A stretch of 64,000 nt of DNA from Neisseria arctica (lineage in GTDB: Bacteria; Pseudomonadota; Gammaproteobacteria; Burkholderiales; Neisseriaceae): contig NZ_CP091510.1 in the NCBI RefSeq assembly GCF_022870905.1, positions 2,314,220 to 2,378,219 of the forward strand, written 5' to 3'. A program made the translations under genes and the position numbers. A model generated the notes under the pieces. The model was not told the DNA's origin and ran no database searches. It saw only the letters and a list, made by a program, of their open reading frames with translations. Positions 54,270 to 63,973 of the stretch are shown in pieces. Positions within the stretch are counted from its first letter, which is position 1. Each line of letters begins with the position of its first letter.

Positions 54270-54303
54270 AAATCCCTGCTTCCGGTTTAGGGAAGCAGGG
54301 ATG
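54270..54303 (-). terminator. intrinsic terminator between cas9 and cas1
   Basis: ATCCCTGCTTCC and GGAAGCAGGGAT form a perfect 12-bp stem with a 7-nt loop, followed on the minus strand by T6. It lies 3 nt beyond the cas9 stop and 32 nt before the cas1 start. Confidence 0.85.
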
Positions 54304-54306
54304 GTT

Positions 54307-57300
54307 TTAACGAACCGGTAAGCGCTTTTTCGGCCTGCATGGTACGACAACTTTGCCTAATTCGTCTGTTTGATATTTTTTGAAGGAAATGGCTGTTTTA
54401 ACACCAACACGATAAATACCGTTTTTACCTTTAAAATTATCTAAATCATGCTCTCGGATACTTATTGCCCCAGTTGCGCGATCTAAACCAATGTAATAAC
54501 CAAATAATCTTTGTTTACCTGTATTTATCTCTACCAAATCATTAGGGTACATTGAAAATTTGAAAGTATACGTTTCATCCATTTCATCCCAGTTTTTTTC
54601 ATCTTTACCTTGAATAACAGCTTTATTCGGCAGAATCCCTTGGGCTACCTGCCAACTGTAAATCGGCACCAAATAATACTTCCCGGATTTTTCAAATACA
54701 TCCACCCGAACCATAGTAGCATTATCCGCAACTCCGGTACCTTTATGCAGCAACACACCGGATTTCTGCGTATCCTCAACCCGTACCGCCTTAACCAACT
54801 GGCCGCCTTTTTTGCGAAACTCGGTGGCAAAAGCTTTTGCCGGATCATTACCGTATGCGGCCAAACGCTCTTTTAAAGCTTCATAGAGCTGCGGCTCTCT
54901 ATCACGATTTACCATCTTTTCCAACAAATTTGGCTTCAATTGGGTCAGGGGCACCCTCAACACGCTTTTACCCTCATGCAAAAGTTTGGCCGATTTAACG
55001 GTTTCCTTATGCCCTTGCCCGCTCATTTTTCGGGTCGGCGCACGCGAGACAAACAATGGAGTGACATATTCATGTACGGCTTGAGGGCGTGATGACAAGC
55101 GGGTTTCCAATAAAGTGCATAGGGTTTCTTTTGTATCCGCTTCAGGAAAGCTTGGATCACCATCGGGCTTGCCGAATACCCGCATCATGACCTCTTGCCT
55201 GAAAAAATCCCATGGCTGGGGAAAATATGGGCGGCTCACTTCACTGGTTTCTTTATCGATAAGCTCACCGTCAAAAATATTCATTTCTCTTTGCCGCACA
55301 AAGTAGGTAATACGCTGCTGGATAGCCACAGTCGAACAGGCTACCACCACGGCATCCAAAGCATGATGACGGTCATTTTCTTCACGCACCTTACGCAAAC
55401 CCCAACGGCTACGTAAAAAACTGGTAATTTGCCCGTTGGATGCGAAAACACGCCGTTTTCCCCTGCCTAACAACAACATATTTTCTTCAATAAATTTGCA
55501 TAGAAAACGTGCTACGTAACGGGTATCGTTTAAATTACGTTCTTTAAAGCCTTCTTCATCCAGCTGACGCAATAAAATGCGTTGCTTTTTACTGTGATGA
55601 AAACGGCTGCTTCCTACTCGGGCTACAAATTCTTGCCATCGTGGGCTATTAGAGGCGCCTCCCAACCATTCGTAAGGGGTTTGATTACCTTTATTTTGGT
55701 TTTCTCCGGCCAACACCAGCACTTTATTATTAAAACTATCGTCCCATGTTCTGGAAAAAGGTAGGGCATGATCAATCTCTGCATAACCTTTTTCGTTCAG
55801 ACGGCATATATCCAATGTTTTACCCGAATATAAGCATTGGCCGTGTTGGTGTTGGTATAAACGCAATTTCAAAATATCTTTGGCTTTAGGCTGCCCGACA
55901 AAATTCGGAAAATATTCGAGAAATTTTTCAGCGGCTTGTTTACGCTCTTTATGGTTGTCTTCCTGCCTCTTTTGAATTTCCTGACGGTCTTTGAATGACT
56001 TCCCTACCTCTCGGCCTGTTTCGATATGAATACGGGCGGGCGAGCCGTAACGACGCACAATCGCATTAATGACCTTGCGCGCCTGCGATAATGTACGCAG
56101 CACTACCGGGTTACAGATTTCATCTGCCGTAATCTGAGGCAACAACCTTTGCGGTTGCGGGGTAGAGCGAACGTAAAGCGCTGCATGTGCTTCATCATAG
56201 CGTTGGCCTTGCTCCATCAACGGTAAAATTTTGCTTAAAGCTTTAAGGGAGAGTTGGATAAATTTGTCAAAATTTAATCCGGCCAATAAAGCATTGATTA
56301 CATCTTCAGACAACTGCCCTTGCAGTCGGGTAGAAATGTCCTCATCGGTTTTATACAGTGAAAATACCGTACCGATCGCATCTAACAGCTCCGGCTTACA
56401 AGCCAACCCCTGCCATTCGGTTTTCAGCCCTGCTTTTTCCAGCGCTTTACGTATTGCATGGTAAGCCTTCATTTCCATTAAAGCTGCAGTTTCGGCATTT
56501 TCTTTGCCATAACGCAATCCTTTGAAAAAAGCATTTTCAGGCAAAGACAATTCCTTGCGAACTTGTGCATAAGTCAACTTAGCTTTTTTATAAGGCAAAT
56601 CGATAATCTGCCCGCGCTCTTGCGCCGTTAAGCATCGTTCATTACCGTTTTCTTGAATCCGTAAATTATTCAGCTTGGTCAGCCAAATAAAACGCTCGGC
56701 AGAATATGTATGTTTGGCAGCCTTAAATTCTTCTGTTTCAAAGGTACAGCGCCCCAGCATTTTTTGTACCGCATCGCCGGATAAAGCCGGCCGTTGCTGC
56801 ATTAACAGGGTTTCAATACCCTGCTTGAGGCCGTCTGAAACAAACGGATTACCGTATTTCTGCTGCGCCGCAAACAATTGGTGTAATTCTTGCTGTAAAT
56901 CTTTGCGGTCAAACGTATGCGTATAATCGCCACGCTGGTTACGTATATGCCCGCTTTGGGCTTGGAATTTTTTAACAGCCAATTCAGCAGGAGTACGGTA
57001 CTCGCTACTTTGTAAGGCTTGGTGGTTTTCGTGTACACCTGCCAATAATCTGCCTAATTCTTTATCCGCACCTTCGCTTTCATTTTTACGTTGGGAAAGA
57101 TAACCTCGATGTTTTACCAAATGTAGCAAAACAGCAGCCCATTCCTTCGGCATTAATTTTCGATCCAAACCATCAACACGCAATTGCCAAGGCGTATTCG
57201 GTAGCTCTTTAACCAAGCCCTCCGCATTAAGATCATCTGCATGCAAAATACCCTCACGCTTCAATAAACGGCGGGCACGCAACAAACGATGGGTGCGGCG

Positions 57301-57525
57301 GCGGATCAACCGGCGGGCACTTCGCGCTTGGCGGCGGGCGGCAGCTAAAGAATCGCCTGTTTTCGGCACTTCGGCGCGCTCAAAAGTACGTACGCCCACA
57401 TCAATCAAACGGGTAGGATTTTCTTCTGTATCGATTTCCACTACGGCCCAGCCAACCGAAGCAATACCTAAATCAAGACCAAGAATATAATTTAGCTGTT
57501 TTAATCGAAAATGAGATATAGACAT
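54307..57525 (-). CDS. cas9: type II-C CRISPR nuclease Cas9
   Basis: Cas9 cuts both strands of DNA matched by the crRNA:tracrRNA pair. The 1072-aa protein is a compact II-C enzyme very close to N. meningitidis Cas9 (1082 aa). RuvC-I Asp is D18 in [18 protein letters not shown]; the bridge helix is the Arg-rich stretch at 64-90; RuvC-II has E502 in [13 protein letters not shown] has H586 in [15 protein letters not shown]; RuvC-III has [14 protein letters not shown]. The PAM-interacting C-terminus differs: D1015 stands where Nme1Cas9 has H1024. GGGAG precedes the ATG. An uptake sequence lies inside at about 56828. It is divergent from tracrRNA. Confidence 0.98.
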   Translation of the reverse strand: MSISHFRLKQLNYILGLDLGIASVGWAVVEIDTEENPTRLIDVGVRTFERAEVPKTGDSLAAARRQARSARRLIRRRTHRLLRARRLLKREGILHADDLNAEGLVKELPNTPWQLRVDGLDRKLMPKEWAAVLLHLVKHRGYLSQRKNESEGADKELGRLLAGVHENHQALQSSEYRTPAELAVKKFQAQSGHIRNQRGDYTHTFDRKDLQQELHQLFAAQQKYGNPFVSDGLKQGIETLLMQQRPALSGDAVQKMLGRCTFETEEFKAAKHTYSAERFIWLTKLNNLRIQENGNERCLTAQERGQIIDLPYKKAKLTYAQVRKELSLPENAFFKGLRYGKENAETAALMEMKAYHAIRKALEKAGLKTEWQGLACKPELLDAIGTVFSLYKTDEDISTRLQGQLSEDVINALLAGLNFDKFIQLSLKALSKILPLMEQGQRYDEAHAALYVRSTPQPQRLLPQITADEICNPVVLRTLSQARKVINAIVRRYGSPARIHIETGREVGKSFKDRQEIQKRQEDNHKERKQAAEKFLEYFPNFVGQPKAKDILKLRLYQHQHGQCLYSGKTLDICRLNEKGYAEIDHALPFSRTWDDSFNNKVLVLAGENQNKGNQTPYEWLGGASNSPRWQEFVARVGSSRFHHSKKQRILLRQLDEEGFKERNLNDTRYVARFLCKFIEENMLLLGRGKRRVFASNGQITSFLRSRWGLRKVREENDRHHALDAVVVACSTVAIQQRITYFVRQREMNIFDGELIDKETSEVSRPYFPQPWDFFRQEVMMRVFGKPDGDPSFPEADTKETLCTLLETRLSSRPQAVHEYVTPLFVSRAPTRKMSGQGHKETVKSAKLLHEGKSVLRVPLTQLKPNLLEKMVNRDREPQLYEALKERLAAYGNDPAKAFATEFRKKGGQLVKAVRVEDTQKSGVLLHKGTGVADNATMVRVDVFEKSGKYYLVPIYSWQVAQGILPNKAVIQGKDEKNWDEMDETYTFKFSMYPNDLVEINTGKQRLFGYYIGLDRATGAISIREHDLDNFKGKNGIYRVGVKTAISFKKYQTDELGKVVVPCRPKKRLPVR

Positions 57526-57596
57526 GACAATTCTCCCATGTTGTTGTTATATGTAATAAATATATCTTAACTAATTATTTATATGCAATATAGTAC

Positions 57597-57624
57597 TTGA
57601 CAACATGAATCTTTTTGCTAAGAT
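57597..57624 (+). promoter_or_regulatory. tracrRNA promoter
   Basis: TTGACA (57597-57602) and TAAGAT (57619-57624) are spaced by 16 bp and point rightward, placing the start near 57631, just before the anti-repeat. The same short interval must hold the divergent cas9 promoter. Confidence 0.75.
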
Positions 57625-57633
57625 AAGCAACAT

Positions 57634-57748
57634 ATTGTTGCACTGCGAAATGAGAAACGTTGCTACAATAAGGCTTCTTATACTCGTATAAGATATGCCG
57701 CAACGCTCTGCCCCTTAAAGTTTAGGCTTTAAGGGGCATCGTTTTTTA
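57634..57748 (+). ncRNA. type II-C tracrRNA
   Basis: The anti-repeat ATTGTTGCACTGCGAAATGA and the following GCTACAA pair with the CRISPR repeat except for a four-base internal bulge. After it come GGC...GCC with an inserted hairpin TCTTATAC/GTATAAGA, then CCGCAACGCTCTG, and a final GC-rich hairpin CCCCTTAAAG/CTTTAAGGGG ending in T6 as terminator. The layout matches Nme tracrRNA, except that the middle stem is longer and carries no uptake sequence. Divergent from cas9. Confidence 0.92.
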
Positions 57749-57900
57749 TATTTTTGTTTTTAGCTGCAAAGCTTTTATTACCCAAAAATAATTATAATTT
57801 TTCAGACGGCCTTTTAATCACAGAAATCATTCCCCGCATTTCTTATAAATAATCAGAATTTTATTTAAAACTAACCGGTATTTTCACAAATAAAAAACAA

Positions 57901-57930
57901 GGCCGTCTGAAAAATGTATTTCAGACGGCC
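57901..57930 (-). terminator. inverted DUS terminator after ftsY
   Basis: A GGCCGTCTGAAA inverted pair flanked by an A-rich and a T-rich tract lies 22 nt past the ftsY stop on the minus strand. Confidence 0.8.
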
Positions 57931-57951
57931 TTGTTTTTAATATATCGCTAT

Positions 57952-59295
57952 TTAGTCAAACAAAGCATCTACAAACGCTCGGGCATTAAAAGGACGTAAA
58001 TCATCAATGCTTTCACCCACACCGATATAGCGCACCGGAATCGGGCGGCTGGATGCAAGGGCGGCGAGAACACCGCCTTTGGCAGTACCGTCGAGTTTGG
58101 TAACGATCAAACCAGTGAGACCTAAGGCATCGTCAAAGGCAACAACTTGGTTTACGGCATTTTGGCCGATATTGGCATCCAAAACGACAATGATTTCATG
58201 CGGCGCATCCGGCATGGATTTTTGCAGCACACGCTTCACTTTTTTGATTTCTTCCATCAAGTGCAGCTGGGTAGGCAAACGGCCTGCCGTATCAGCCAAC
58301 ACGATATCGATACCGCGGGCTTTGGCGGCTTCTACGGCATCAAAGCACACGGCAGCCGAATCTCCCGAGGCCTGCGAAATCACGGTAACGCCGTTACGCG
58401 CCCCCCATTCCTGCAATTGCTCGCGGGCGGCGGCCCGGAAGGTATCACCGGCAGCCAATAAAACCGTTTTGCCTTGGCTTTGGAAATATTTGGCCAGTTT
58501 GCCGATAGAAGTGGTTTTACCTGCCCCGTTGATACCGGCAAGCATAATAACAAAGGGTTGCTTGGTATCGGGAATTACCAAAGGTTGTTCAAGGGGTTTA
58601 ATCAAATCGTAAATAGCTTCTTTTAATGCGCCGCGTAGTTCTTGGCCGTCTTTCAACCCTTTTAAAGAAACACGTTTGCGCACATCTTGCATCAGATATT
58701 CGGTGGCTTCGATGCCCATGTCGCTGGTAATCAATACGGTTTCTAGTTCCTCATACAAATCTTCGTCGATTTGTCCGCCACCGAATACACCGGCCAATGA
58801 TTTGGCCATTTGGTCGCGCGATTTGGTCAAACCTTGTTTCAAACGTGCCGCCCAACTGAGTTTGGCAGGTTCTTCCTCTATGGTCTGGGCATGAGGTACA
58901 GCAGCAGCAACCGTAGCAATACTGTCAGCCTGTTTCAAAACATCAGCAGCTTCCGAAGCCGCCAACTCCAATGGTTCGGAAATTTCCTGAATAGCGGTTT
59001 CAGTGTGGATTTTGACAACCGGGGCATTAGGATCGAATTGCTCCGGCAATGAGTTATGACCGCCTACGACATCGGCTACCAAGCTGCTGATTGGATTGGT
59101 TTCGGCATCTGCGGCAACGGCGGCACGTTCGGATTCGGTCAGCGGAGCAACTTCCTCTTCGGCAGACTCAGGCTCTGCATCATCAAACGGTTCGACTGAA
59201 CCGGCTGTAAGGGTTTCCACTTCAGTTTGGGAATCTTCAAGCAGCTCGGCAGACTGCTCCTCTGTTTTTTTCTTACGTTTGAAGAAACTGAACAT
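57952..59295 (-). CDS. ftsY: signal recognition particle receptor FtsY
   Basis: FtsY is the SRP receptor that delivers ribosome-nascent chains to SecYEG. The 447-aa protein has a basic N-terminus (MFSFFKRKKK), a long acidic A-domain (to about residue 150), then the N and G GTPase domains. These contain LAGINGAGKTTSIGKLA (G1), LADTAGRLPTQ (G3), VTKLDGTAKGG (G4) and YIGVGESIDDLRPF. Complete and monocistronic. Confidence 0.96.
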   Translation of the reverse strand: MFSFFKRKKKTEEQSAELLEDSQTEVETLTAGSVEPFDDAEPESAEEEVAPLTESERAAVAADAETNPISSLVADVVGGHNSLPEQFDPNAPVVKIHTETAIQEISEPLELAASEAADVLKQADSIATVAAAVPHAQTIEEEPAKLSWAARLKQGLTKSRDQMAKSLAGVFGGGQIDEDLYEELETVLITSDMGIEATEYLMQDVRKRVSLKGLKDGQELRGALKEAIYDLIKPLEQPLVIPDTKQPFVIMLAGINGAGKTTSIGKLAKYFQSQGKTVLLAAGDTFRAAAREQLQEWGARNGVTVISQASGDSAAVCFDAVEAAKARGIDIVLADTAGRLPTQLHLMEEIKKVKRVLQKSMPDAPHEIIVVLDANIGQNAVNQVVAFDDALGLTGLIVTKLDGTAKGGVLAALASSRPIPVRYIGVGESIDDLRPFNARAFVDALFD

Positions 59296-59451
59296 GTGTT
59301 TTCTCTCAATAAATTAGTTGGCCGGGTAATCGGGCTATTGTAGCTTATTTTTAAGCAACTCTGAAAATCCTACTTCCGATTGAATCAGTTCTCTTTGCGA
59401 TCTGCCCGCCATGAAGCTGTTCAAATCTCTGCTCTTTTGGCATCGGCAGGG

Positions 59452-60381
59452 CTAAATGGTATTTTTGGTGCATATGCCGGCGCGATACTGCTGCCAAATG
59501 CCGAAAAGATAAACTGCCACACCGAACCAAACCCATATATAACCGATAAAACGGGAAACAGTGAAAGTTTCACGAAAAACAGTCAAACCGACAATAAGCT
59601 GGGAGGTAGGCGTAATGTATTGGATCATGCCGAAATGGCTTAAAGGAATACGCCGTGCACCTGCGGCGAAAAATATCAACGGTATGGTAGTGGCAATACC
59701 CGAACACACCAATAAAGCTAATGGTAAGGGCGGCAATTCGCTGAAAATCAGCCCGCCGTGCCACGCCGTCCACACCAGATATGCGGCAGCAAACGGCAGC
59801 ATCAATAGAGTTTCCAAAGCCAACCCGGGTAAAGCATCCATCGGAGTGGTTTTTCTCAATAAGCCGTAGATGCCGAAACTGGCCGCCAACAACAAAGCCA
59901 CCCAAGGTATCCGGCCAGCGGGTATTGCCAGCCACAAGATACCGGTAACCGCGAGCAAAATAGCAATGATTTGGGTGCGGTTGATGCATTCTTTCAGAAA
60001 AAAACAGCCTAGCATAATGCTAACCAGCGGTGAAATGAAATAGCCTAAACTGGAATCCAACACATGGTTGTGGGTAACTGCCCATAAAAACACCAGCCAG
60101 TTCACCGCCAAAGCCGCTGATGAAAAAATAAAAGCGGATAACAGCCGGCGGTTGGAAAATGCGTCCAAAAGGGTGCGGCCATAACCGCAAACGGCAACAA
60201 CGATGACGACAAATACCGAAGACCATACAACCCGCTGTGCCAATAATTGGTCGGCTCCGATCACGCTGTGGGTAAGGGGATACCAATACAGCGGAAACGT
60301 TCCCCAAATCAGGTAGCAGGAAAGCGCATAAATCAGGCCTTTTTGGGTTTCACTGAGGCCGTCTGAACGGGTAGCATTCAT
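59452..60381 (-). CDS. rarD: RarD-type EamA-family transporter
   Basis: The 309-aa inner-membrane protein has ten hydrophobic segments and the RarD signatures GLIYALSCYLIWGTFPLYW and LLAQRVVWSSVF at the start, with a late FHF-type SHFGMIQYITPTSQLIVG block. RarD in E. coli was linked to chloramphenicol sensitivity; the physiological substrate is unknown. The frame extends upstream of ATG 60381 to 60486 but that stretch is not membrane-like. An uptake sequence forms codons 4-8 region of the gene. Confidence 0.92.
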   Translation of the reverse strand: MNATRSDGLSETQKGLIYALSCYLIWGTFPLYWYPLTHSVIGADQLLAQRVVWSSVFVVIVVAVCGYGRTLLDAFSNRRLLSAFIFSSAALAVNWLVFLWAVTHNHVLDSSLGYFISPLVSIMLGCFFLKECINRTQIIAILLAVTGILWLAIPAGRIPWVALLLAASFGIYGLLRKTTPMDALPGLALETLLMLPFAAAYLVWTAWHGGLIFSELPPLPLALLVCSGIATTIPLIFFAAGARRIPLSHFGMIQYITPTSQLIVGLTVFRETFTVSRFIGYIWVWFGVAVYLFGIWQQYRAGICTKNTI

Positions 60382-60559
60382 TGTCGGGCATTCAAATATA
60401 AATGGCAGAAACCAAAATCTGCTGTTAGCACGGGAGAATAGGCAAGCCAAACAGGCAAGTACTATATTCGGCCTACCAAAAATCATTCAAAACCAATACT
60501 GCCGGCAAATCATTACCGTTTTATAACTCATTCACGGCTTTCAGACGGCAAGGCAAACA

Positions 60560-61924
60560 TTATTTGCCAATGCAGAAACGGGAAAAAATCACACCCAATA
60601 AATCATCGGCCGTAAACTCACCGGTAATCTCATTACAAGCTACTTGTGCCAGCCGCAAATGTTCGGCCAACAACTCGATCTGGTGATTACCGCACAATGC
60701 GGCGTTTTCCAACTCGGCGGCAGCAGTATGCAGGGCATTCAGATGACGGCTGCGAGCCAAAAACAGGCTCTCGCTTTCCCCTTGCCAACCAACTTGCTTC
60801 AACAAGGCTTGTTTGAGCAGATCCAACCCTTGTTTGTGTTTGGCGGAAATTTTGATGACGGTATCTGCACCGCTAAGAGTATCTATGCCGTCTGAAACAG
60901 ATGCGGAATCACCGCTTAAGTCGATTTTATTGTGGATTTCGATTTTTTTCAGTGAAGCAGGCAGGCTCTCGAGAATAGCGCGGGTAGTCGCATTAATACC
61001 TTCACGCGGATCAAGCAGAATCAGGGCAATATCGGCTTCTTGAACGGCCTTACGGCTGCGCTCGATACCGATTCTTTCCACAACATCATCCGTTTCGCGC
61101 AAACCTGCGGTATCAATGATATGTATAGGGACACCGTCGAGTGTGATTTGTTCGCGTACGGTATCGCGGGTGGTACCGGCAATATCGGTTACAATCGCAA
61201 CATCATCACCGGCCAAAGCATTCAGCAGGCTGGATTTACCCACATTGGGCGCTCCCACCAAAACCACATTCATACCTTCACGCAAAATCGCGCCTTGGGT
61301 AGCGCTAGCCAATACGGTTTGCAATTGGGCTTGTAAACCGGCCAATTTGCCTTTTGCATCGGCAGCCTCGAGAAAATCGATGTCTTCTTCGGGGAAATCC
61401 AACGTAGCCTCTACCAACATCCGCAAGGTAATCAAGCCGTCTACCAATTCATGGACATGCTCCGAAAACGCGCCTTTCAGCGAACGCAAAGCCATGCGCG
61501 CGGCAGATTGACTGGAGGCGTCAATCAAATCGGCAACGCTTTCGGCTTGTGCCAAATCAAGCTTGCCGTTTAAAAAAGCACGCTTGGTAAACTCGCCCGG
61601 TTCGGCCATTTTGGCGCCCAGTTCCAAACAACGCTGCAACAGCATATCCATCACTACCGGCCCGCCGTGGCCTTGCAATTCGATCACGTCTTCACCGGTA
61701 AAGCTGGCCGGAGCGGTAAAGTAGAGCAACAAACCGTTATCTAAAGGTTTGCCGTCGGCAGCCAAAAAATCGGTGTAAAGTGCCTGTCTCGGCTTAGGTG
61801 TTTTACCGCCACTGATGGTTTGTGCCAACGGCAGCAGGTTTTTTCCCGACAATCGGATCACGCCGACACCGCCCCGGCCCGGGGCGGTGGCAATGGCTGC
61901 AATAGTGGGTTGGACTGCGGACAT
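60560..61924 (-). CDS. mnmE: tRNA modification GTPase MnmE
   Basis: MnmE, with MnmG, installs the 5-carboxymethylaminomethyl group on wobble uridines. The 454-aa protein starts with the formyl-THF-binding domain (ATAPGRGGVGVIRLSG). A helical domain carries an inserted GTPase with VGAPNVGKSSLLNAL (G1), IIDTAGLRETDD (G3) and HNKIDL (G4). It ends in the catalytic C-x-G-K tetrapeptide CIGK. Complete. Its upstream region holds a 14-bp perfect hairpin at 61998-62029. Confidence 0.97.
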   Translation of the reverse strand: MSAVQPTIAAIATAPGRGGVGVIRLSGKNLLPLAQTISGGKTPKPRQALYTDFLAADGKPLDNGLLLYFTAPASFTGEDVIELQGHGGPVVMDMLLQRCLELGAKMAEPGEFTKRAFLNGKLDLAQAESVADLIDASSQSAARMALRSLKGAFSEHVHELVDGLITLRMLVEATLDFPEEDIDFLEAADAKGKLAGLQAQLQTVLASATQGAILREGMNVVLVGAPNVGKSSLLNALAGDDVAIVTDIAGTTRDTVREQITLDGVPIHIIDTAGLRETDDVVERIGIERSRKAVQEADIALILLDPREGINATTRAILESLPASLKKIEIHNKIDLSGDSASVSDGIDTLSGADTVIKISAKHKQGLDLLKQALLKQVGWQGESESLFLARSRHLNALHTAAAELENAALCGNHQIELLAEHLRLAQVACNEITGEFTADDLLGVIFSRFCIGK

Positions 61925-61997
61925 CTTGTGCTTTCAAAAAATGAATGTGGTTATTATATAAGGAAGCGAAAGCGAAGTCATAATGACGATAGCGCGG

Positions 61998-62029
61998 ATA
62001 CATTAATATTTGTTTAAATATTAATGTAT
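61998..62029. repeat. perfect 14-bp AT-rich inverted repeat upstream of mnmE
   Basis: ATACATTAATATTT (61998-62011) and AAATATTAATGTAT (62016-62029) are perfectly inverted around GTTT. It lies 74 nt upstream of mnmE and about 200 nt after the gnd terminator, so it is unlikely to be a terminator and may be an operator. Confidence 0.6.
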
Positions 62030-62230
62030 ATTTACGGTATTACCCGATTGCAAACAATTCTCCAAACCTGTGGATAATTTTGTGCATAATTTGTCGGTAA
62101 ATGATTATCTGGTATGAAACGAGCGGAAATCTTGGGCAAACTGTGCCAGATACCTATGTTTAAAAAATACTTGGCAGTATTTTTATTTTTATATTTTTAT
62201 TTTTTAAAACAATATATTGAAAAATAATCA

Positions 62231-62259
62231 AGGCCGTCTGAAAAGTTTTCAGACGGCCT
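62231..62259 (-). terminator. inverted DUS terminator after gnd
   Basis: AGGCCGTCTGAAAA and its inverted copy followed by a T5 tract lie 20 nt beyond the gnd stop codon on the minus strand. Confidence 0.75.
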
Positions 62260-62279
62260 TTTTATAAAGTTGCAACTAC

Positions 62280-63728
62280 TTAAACATCGTAAGTGGTAGA
62301 TGCGGTATTGCCGCCTTTACCTGTCCAATTAGTGTGGAAAAATATGCCACGCGGTTGGTCTGTACGTTCGTAAGTATGTGCACCGAAGTAATCGCGTTGG
62401 GCTTGCAACAAGTTGGCAGGAAGACGGGCTGATGTGTAACCGTCGAGAAAGGTAATCGCCGAAGCCATGCACGGCATGGGAATACCTGCTTCAATTGACT
62501 TGGCTACAACCTTGCGCCATGCGCCCATGCATTGTTCGAGAATATTTTTGAAATAATTGTCCGAGCCGAGGAATACCAAATCCGGATTAGCTTCGTACGC
62601 ATCGCGGATATTACCCAAAAATGCGCTGCGGATAATACAACCTTCACGCCAAAGCAAAGCGGTATTACCGTAGTTCAGATTCCAGTTTTTGGTTTCGCTG
62701 GCTTCACGAATCAGCATAAAACCTTGGGCATACGAAATAATTTTCGAAGCTAACAATGCTTGGCGCAAGGCTTCTACCCATTGGGCTTTATCACCCTCTA
62801 CCGGAGTAATGGTTTTGCCGAACAAAGCACCTGCTTTTTCACGCTGTTCTTTAAACGAAGAAACACAGCGGGCAAATACGGCTTCGGAAATCAGCGTGAG
62901 CGGAATGCCCATATCCAAGGCATTAATACCTGTCCATTTGCCGGTACCTTTTTGACCTGCAGTATCCAGAATTTTTTCAACCAGCGGCTCGCCGTTTTCA
63001 TCTTTAAAGCCGAGAATATCAGCGGTAATTTGAATCAGATAGCTGTCGAGTTCGGTATTATTCCATTCGCTGAAAATACGGTGCATTTCATCATAGCTCA
63101 AGCCCAAACCGTCTTTCATGAATTGGTAGGCTTCGCAAATCAGCTGCATATCGCCGTATTCGATACCGTTATGCACCATTTTCACAAAATGGCCGGCACC
63201 ATCACTGCCTACCCAGTCACAGCAGGGCTCTCCTGCCGGAGTTTTAGCAGAAATGGCTTGTAAAATCGGTTTCACATAAGGCCAAGCTTCTTCGTTACCG
63301 CCCGGCATAATAGAGGGGCCGTGGCGCGCGCCTTCTTCACCGCCGGATACACCCGCGCCGATGAAACGGATGCCTTTTTCTTTCAAATATTGTGTACGGC
63401 GGGTGGAATCGGGATAGTTGGCATTGCCGCCGTCGATAATAATATCGCCTTGATCCAAAAGCGGCAGCAATTGTGCGATAAAATCATCAACTACTTCGCC
63501 TGCACGAACCATCAGCATGATTTTGCGCGGGCTTTCCAATTTATCGACTAATTCCTGCAGTGAATATGCGCCGGTAATTTGGGTGTTTTTTGCTGGGCCG
63601 TTGAGAAAATCTTCGGTTTTGGAAGTGGTGCGGTTATAAGCCACCACTTTGAATCCTTTATCGTTCATGTTGAGAATCAGGTTTTGTCCCATTACGGCCA
63701 AACCGATTACACCGATATCACCTTTCAT
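62280..63728 (-). CDS. gnd: 6-phosphogluconate dehydrogenase (decarboxylating)
   Basis: Gnd oxidatively decarboxylates 6-phosphogluconate to ribulose-5-phosphate with NADP in the pentose phosphate pathway. The 482-aa protein is the long bacterial/eukaryotic form: GVIGLAVMGQNLILNMNDKG (NADP binding), IIDGGNANYPDSTRRT, the family signature GVSGGEEGARHGPSIMPGG, and the catalytic Lys in HFVKMVHNGIEYGDMQLI. The C-terminal RTDQPRGIFFHTNWTGKGG tail completes the neighbour's active site in the dimer. Confidence 0.97.
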   Translation of the reverse strand: MKGDIGVIGLAVMGQNLILNMNDKGFKVVAYNRTTSKTEDFLNGPAKNTQITGAYSLQELVDKLESPRKIMLMVRAGEVVDDFIAQLLPLLDQGDIIIDGGNANYPDSTRRTQYLKEKGIRFIGAGVSGGEEGARHGPSIMPGGNEEAWPYVKPILQAISAKTPAGEPCCDWVGSDGAGHFVKMVHNGIEYGDMQLICEAYQFMKDGLGLSYDEMHRIFSEWNNTELDSYLIQITADILGFKDENGEPLVEKILDTAGQKGTGKWTGINALDMGIPLTLISEAVFARCVSSFKEQREKAGALFGKTITPVEGDKAQWVEALRQALLASKIISYAQGFMLIREASETKNWNLNYGNTALLWREGCIIRSAFLGNIRDAYEANPDLVFLGSDNYFKNILEQCMGAWRKVVAKSIEAGIPMPCMASAITFLDGYTSARLPANLLQAQRDYFGAHTYERTDQPRGIFFHTNWTGKGGNTASTTYDV

Positions 63729-63947
63729 CGGAAGTATCCTTTTGTGAAGTATGTGAAATTTTTAATTTACCCGACACTTTAACCTATCAGGGCAAGGCAG
63801 ACAATCATAAAAAAATCTTATGCATTGATATTTATGCAATCTTTTTTATAAAAGTACGCAATATGCGATAAAAAAATAGCCAATTCATAAAAGTTTCAAA
63901 CATGATATTTTTACTTCGGAATATTCAAGCTTACCAACCGTTGAAAA

Positions 63948-63973
63948 GGCCGTCTGAAAGTTTTCAGACGGCC
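63948..63973. terminator. inverted DUS hairpin at the right edge
   Basis: A GGCCGTCTGAAA inverted pair lies about 220 nt upstream of gnd; it presumably terminates a gene beyond the window edge. The 63729-63947 interval is AT-rich and should hold the gnd promoter. Confidence 0.6.

Larger units (their letters stand above)
61925..62279. other. intergenic region upstream of mnmE
   Basis: About 355 bp between gnd and mnmE, both on the minus strand. It contains the gnd terminator (62231-62259), an AT-rich stretch, and a perfect 14-bp AT-rich hairpin at 61998-62029. The mnmE promoter must lie here. No ORF is supported. Confidence 0.5.
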
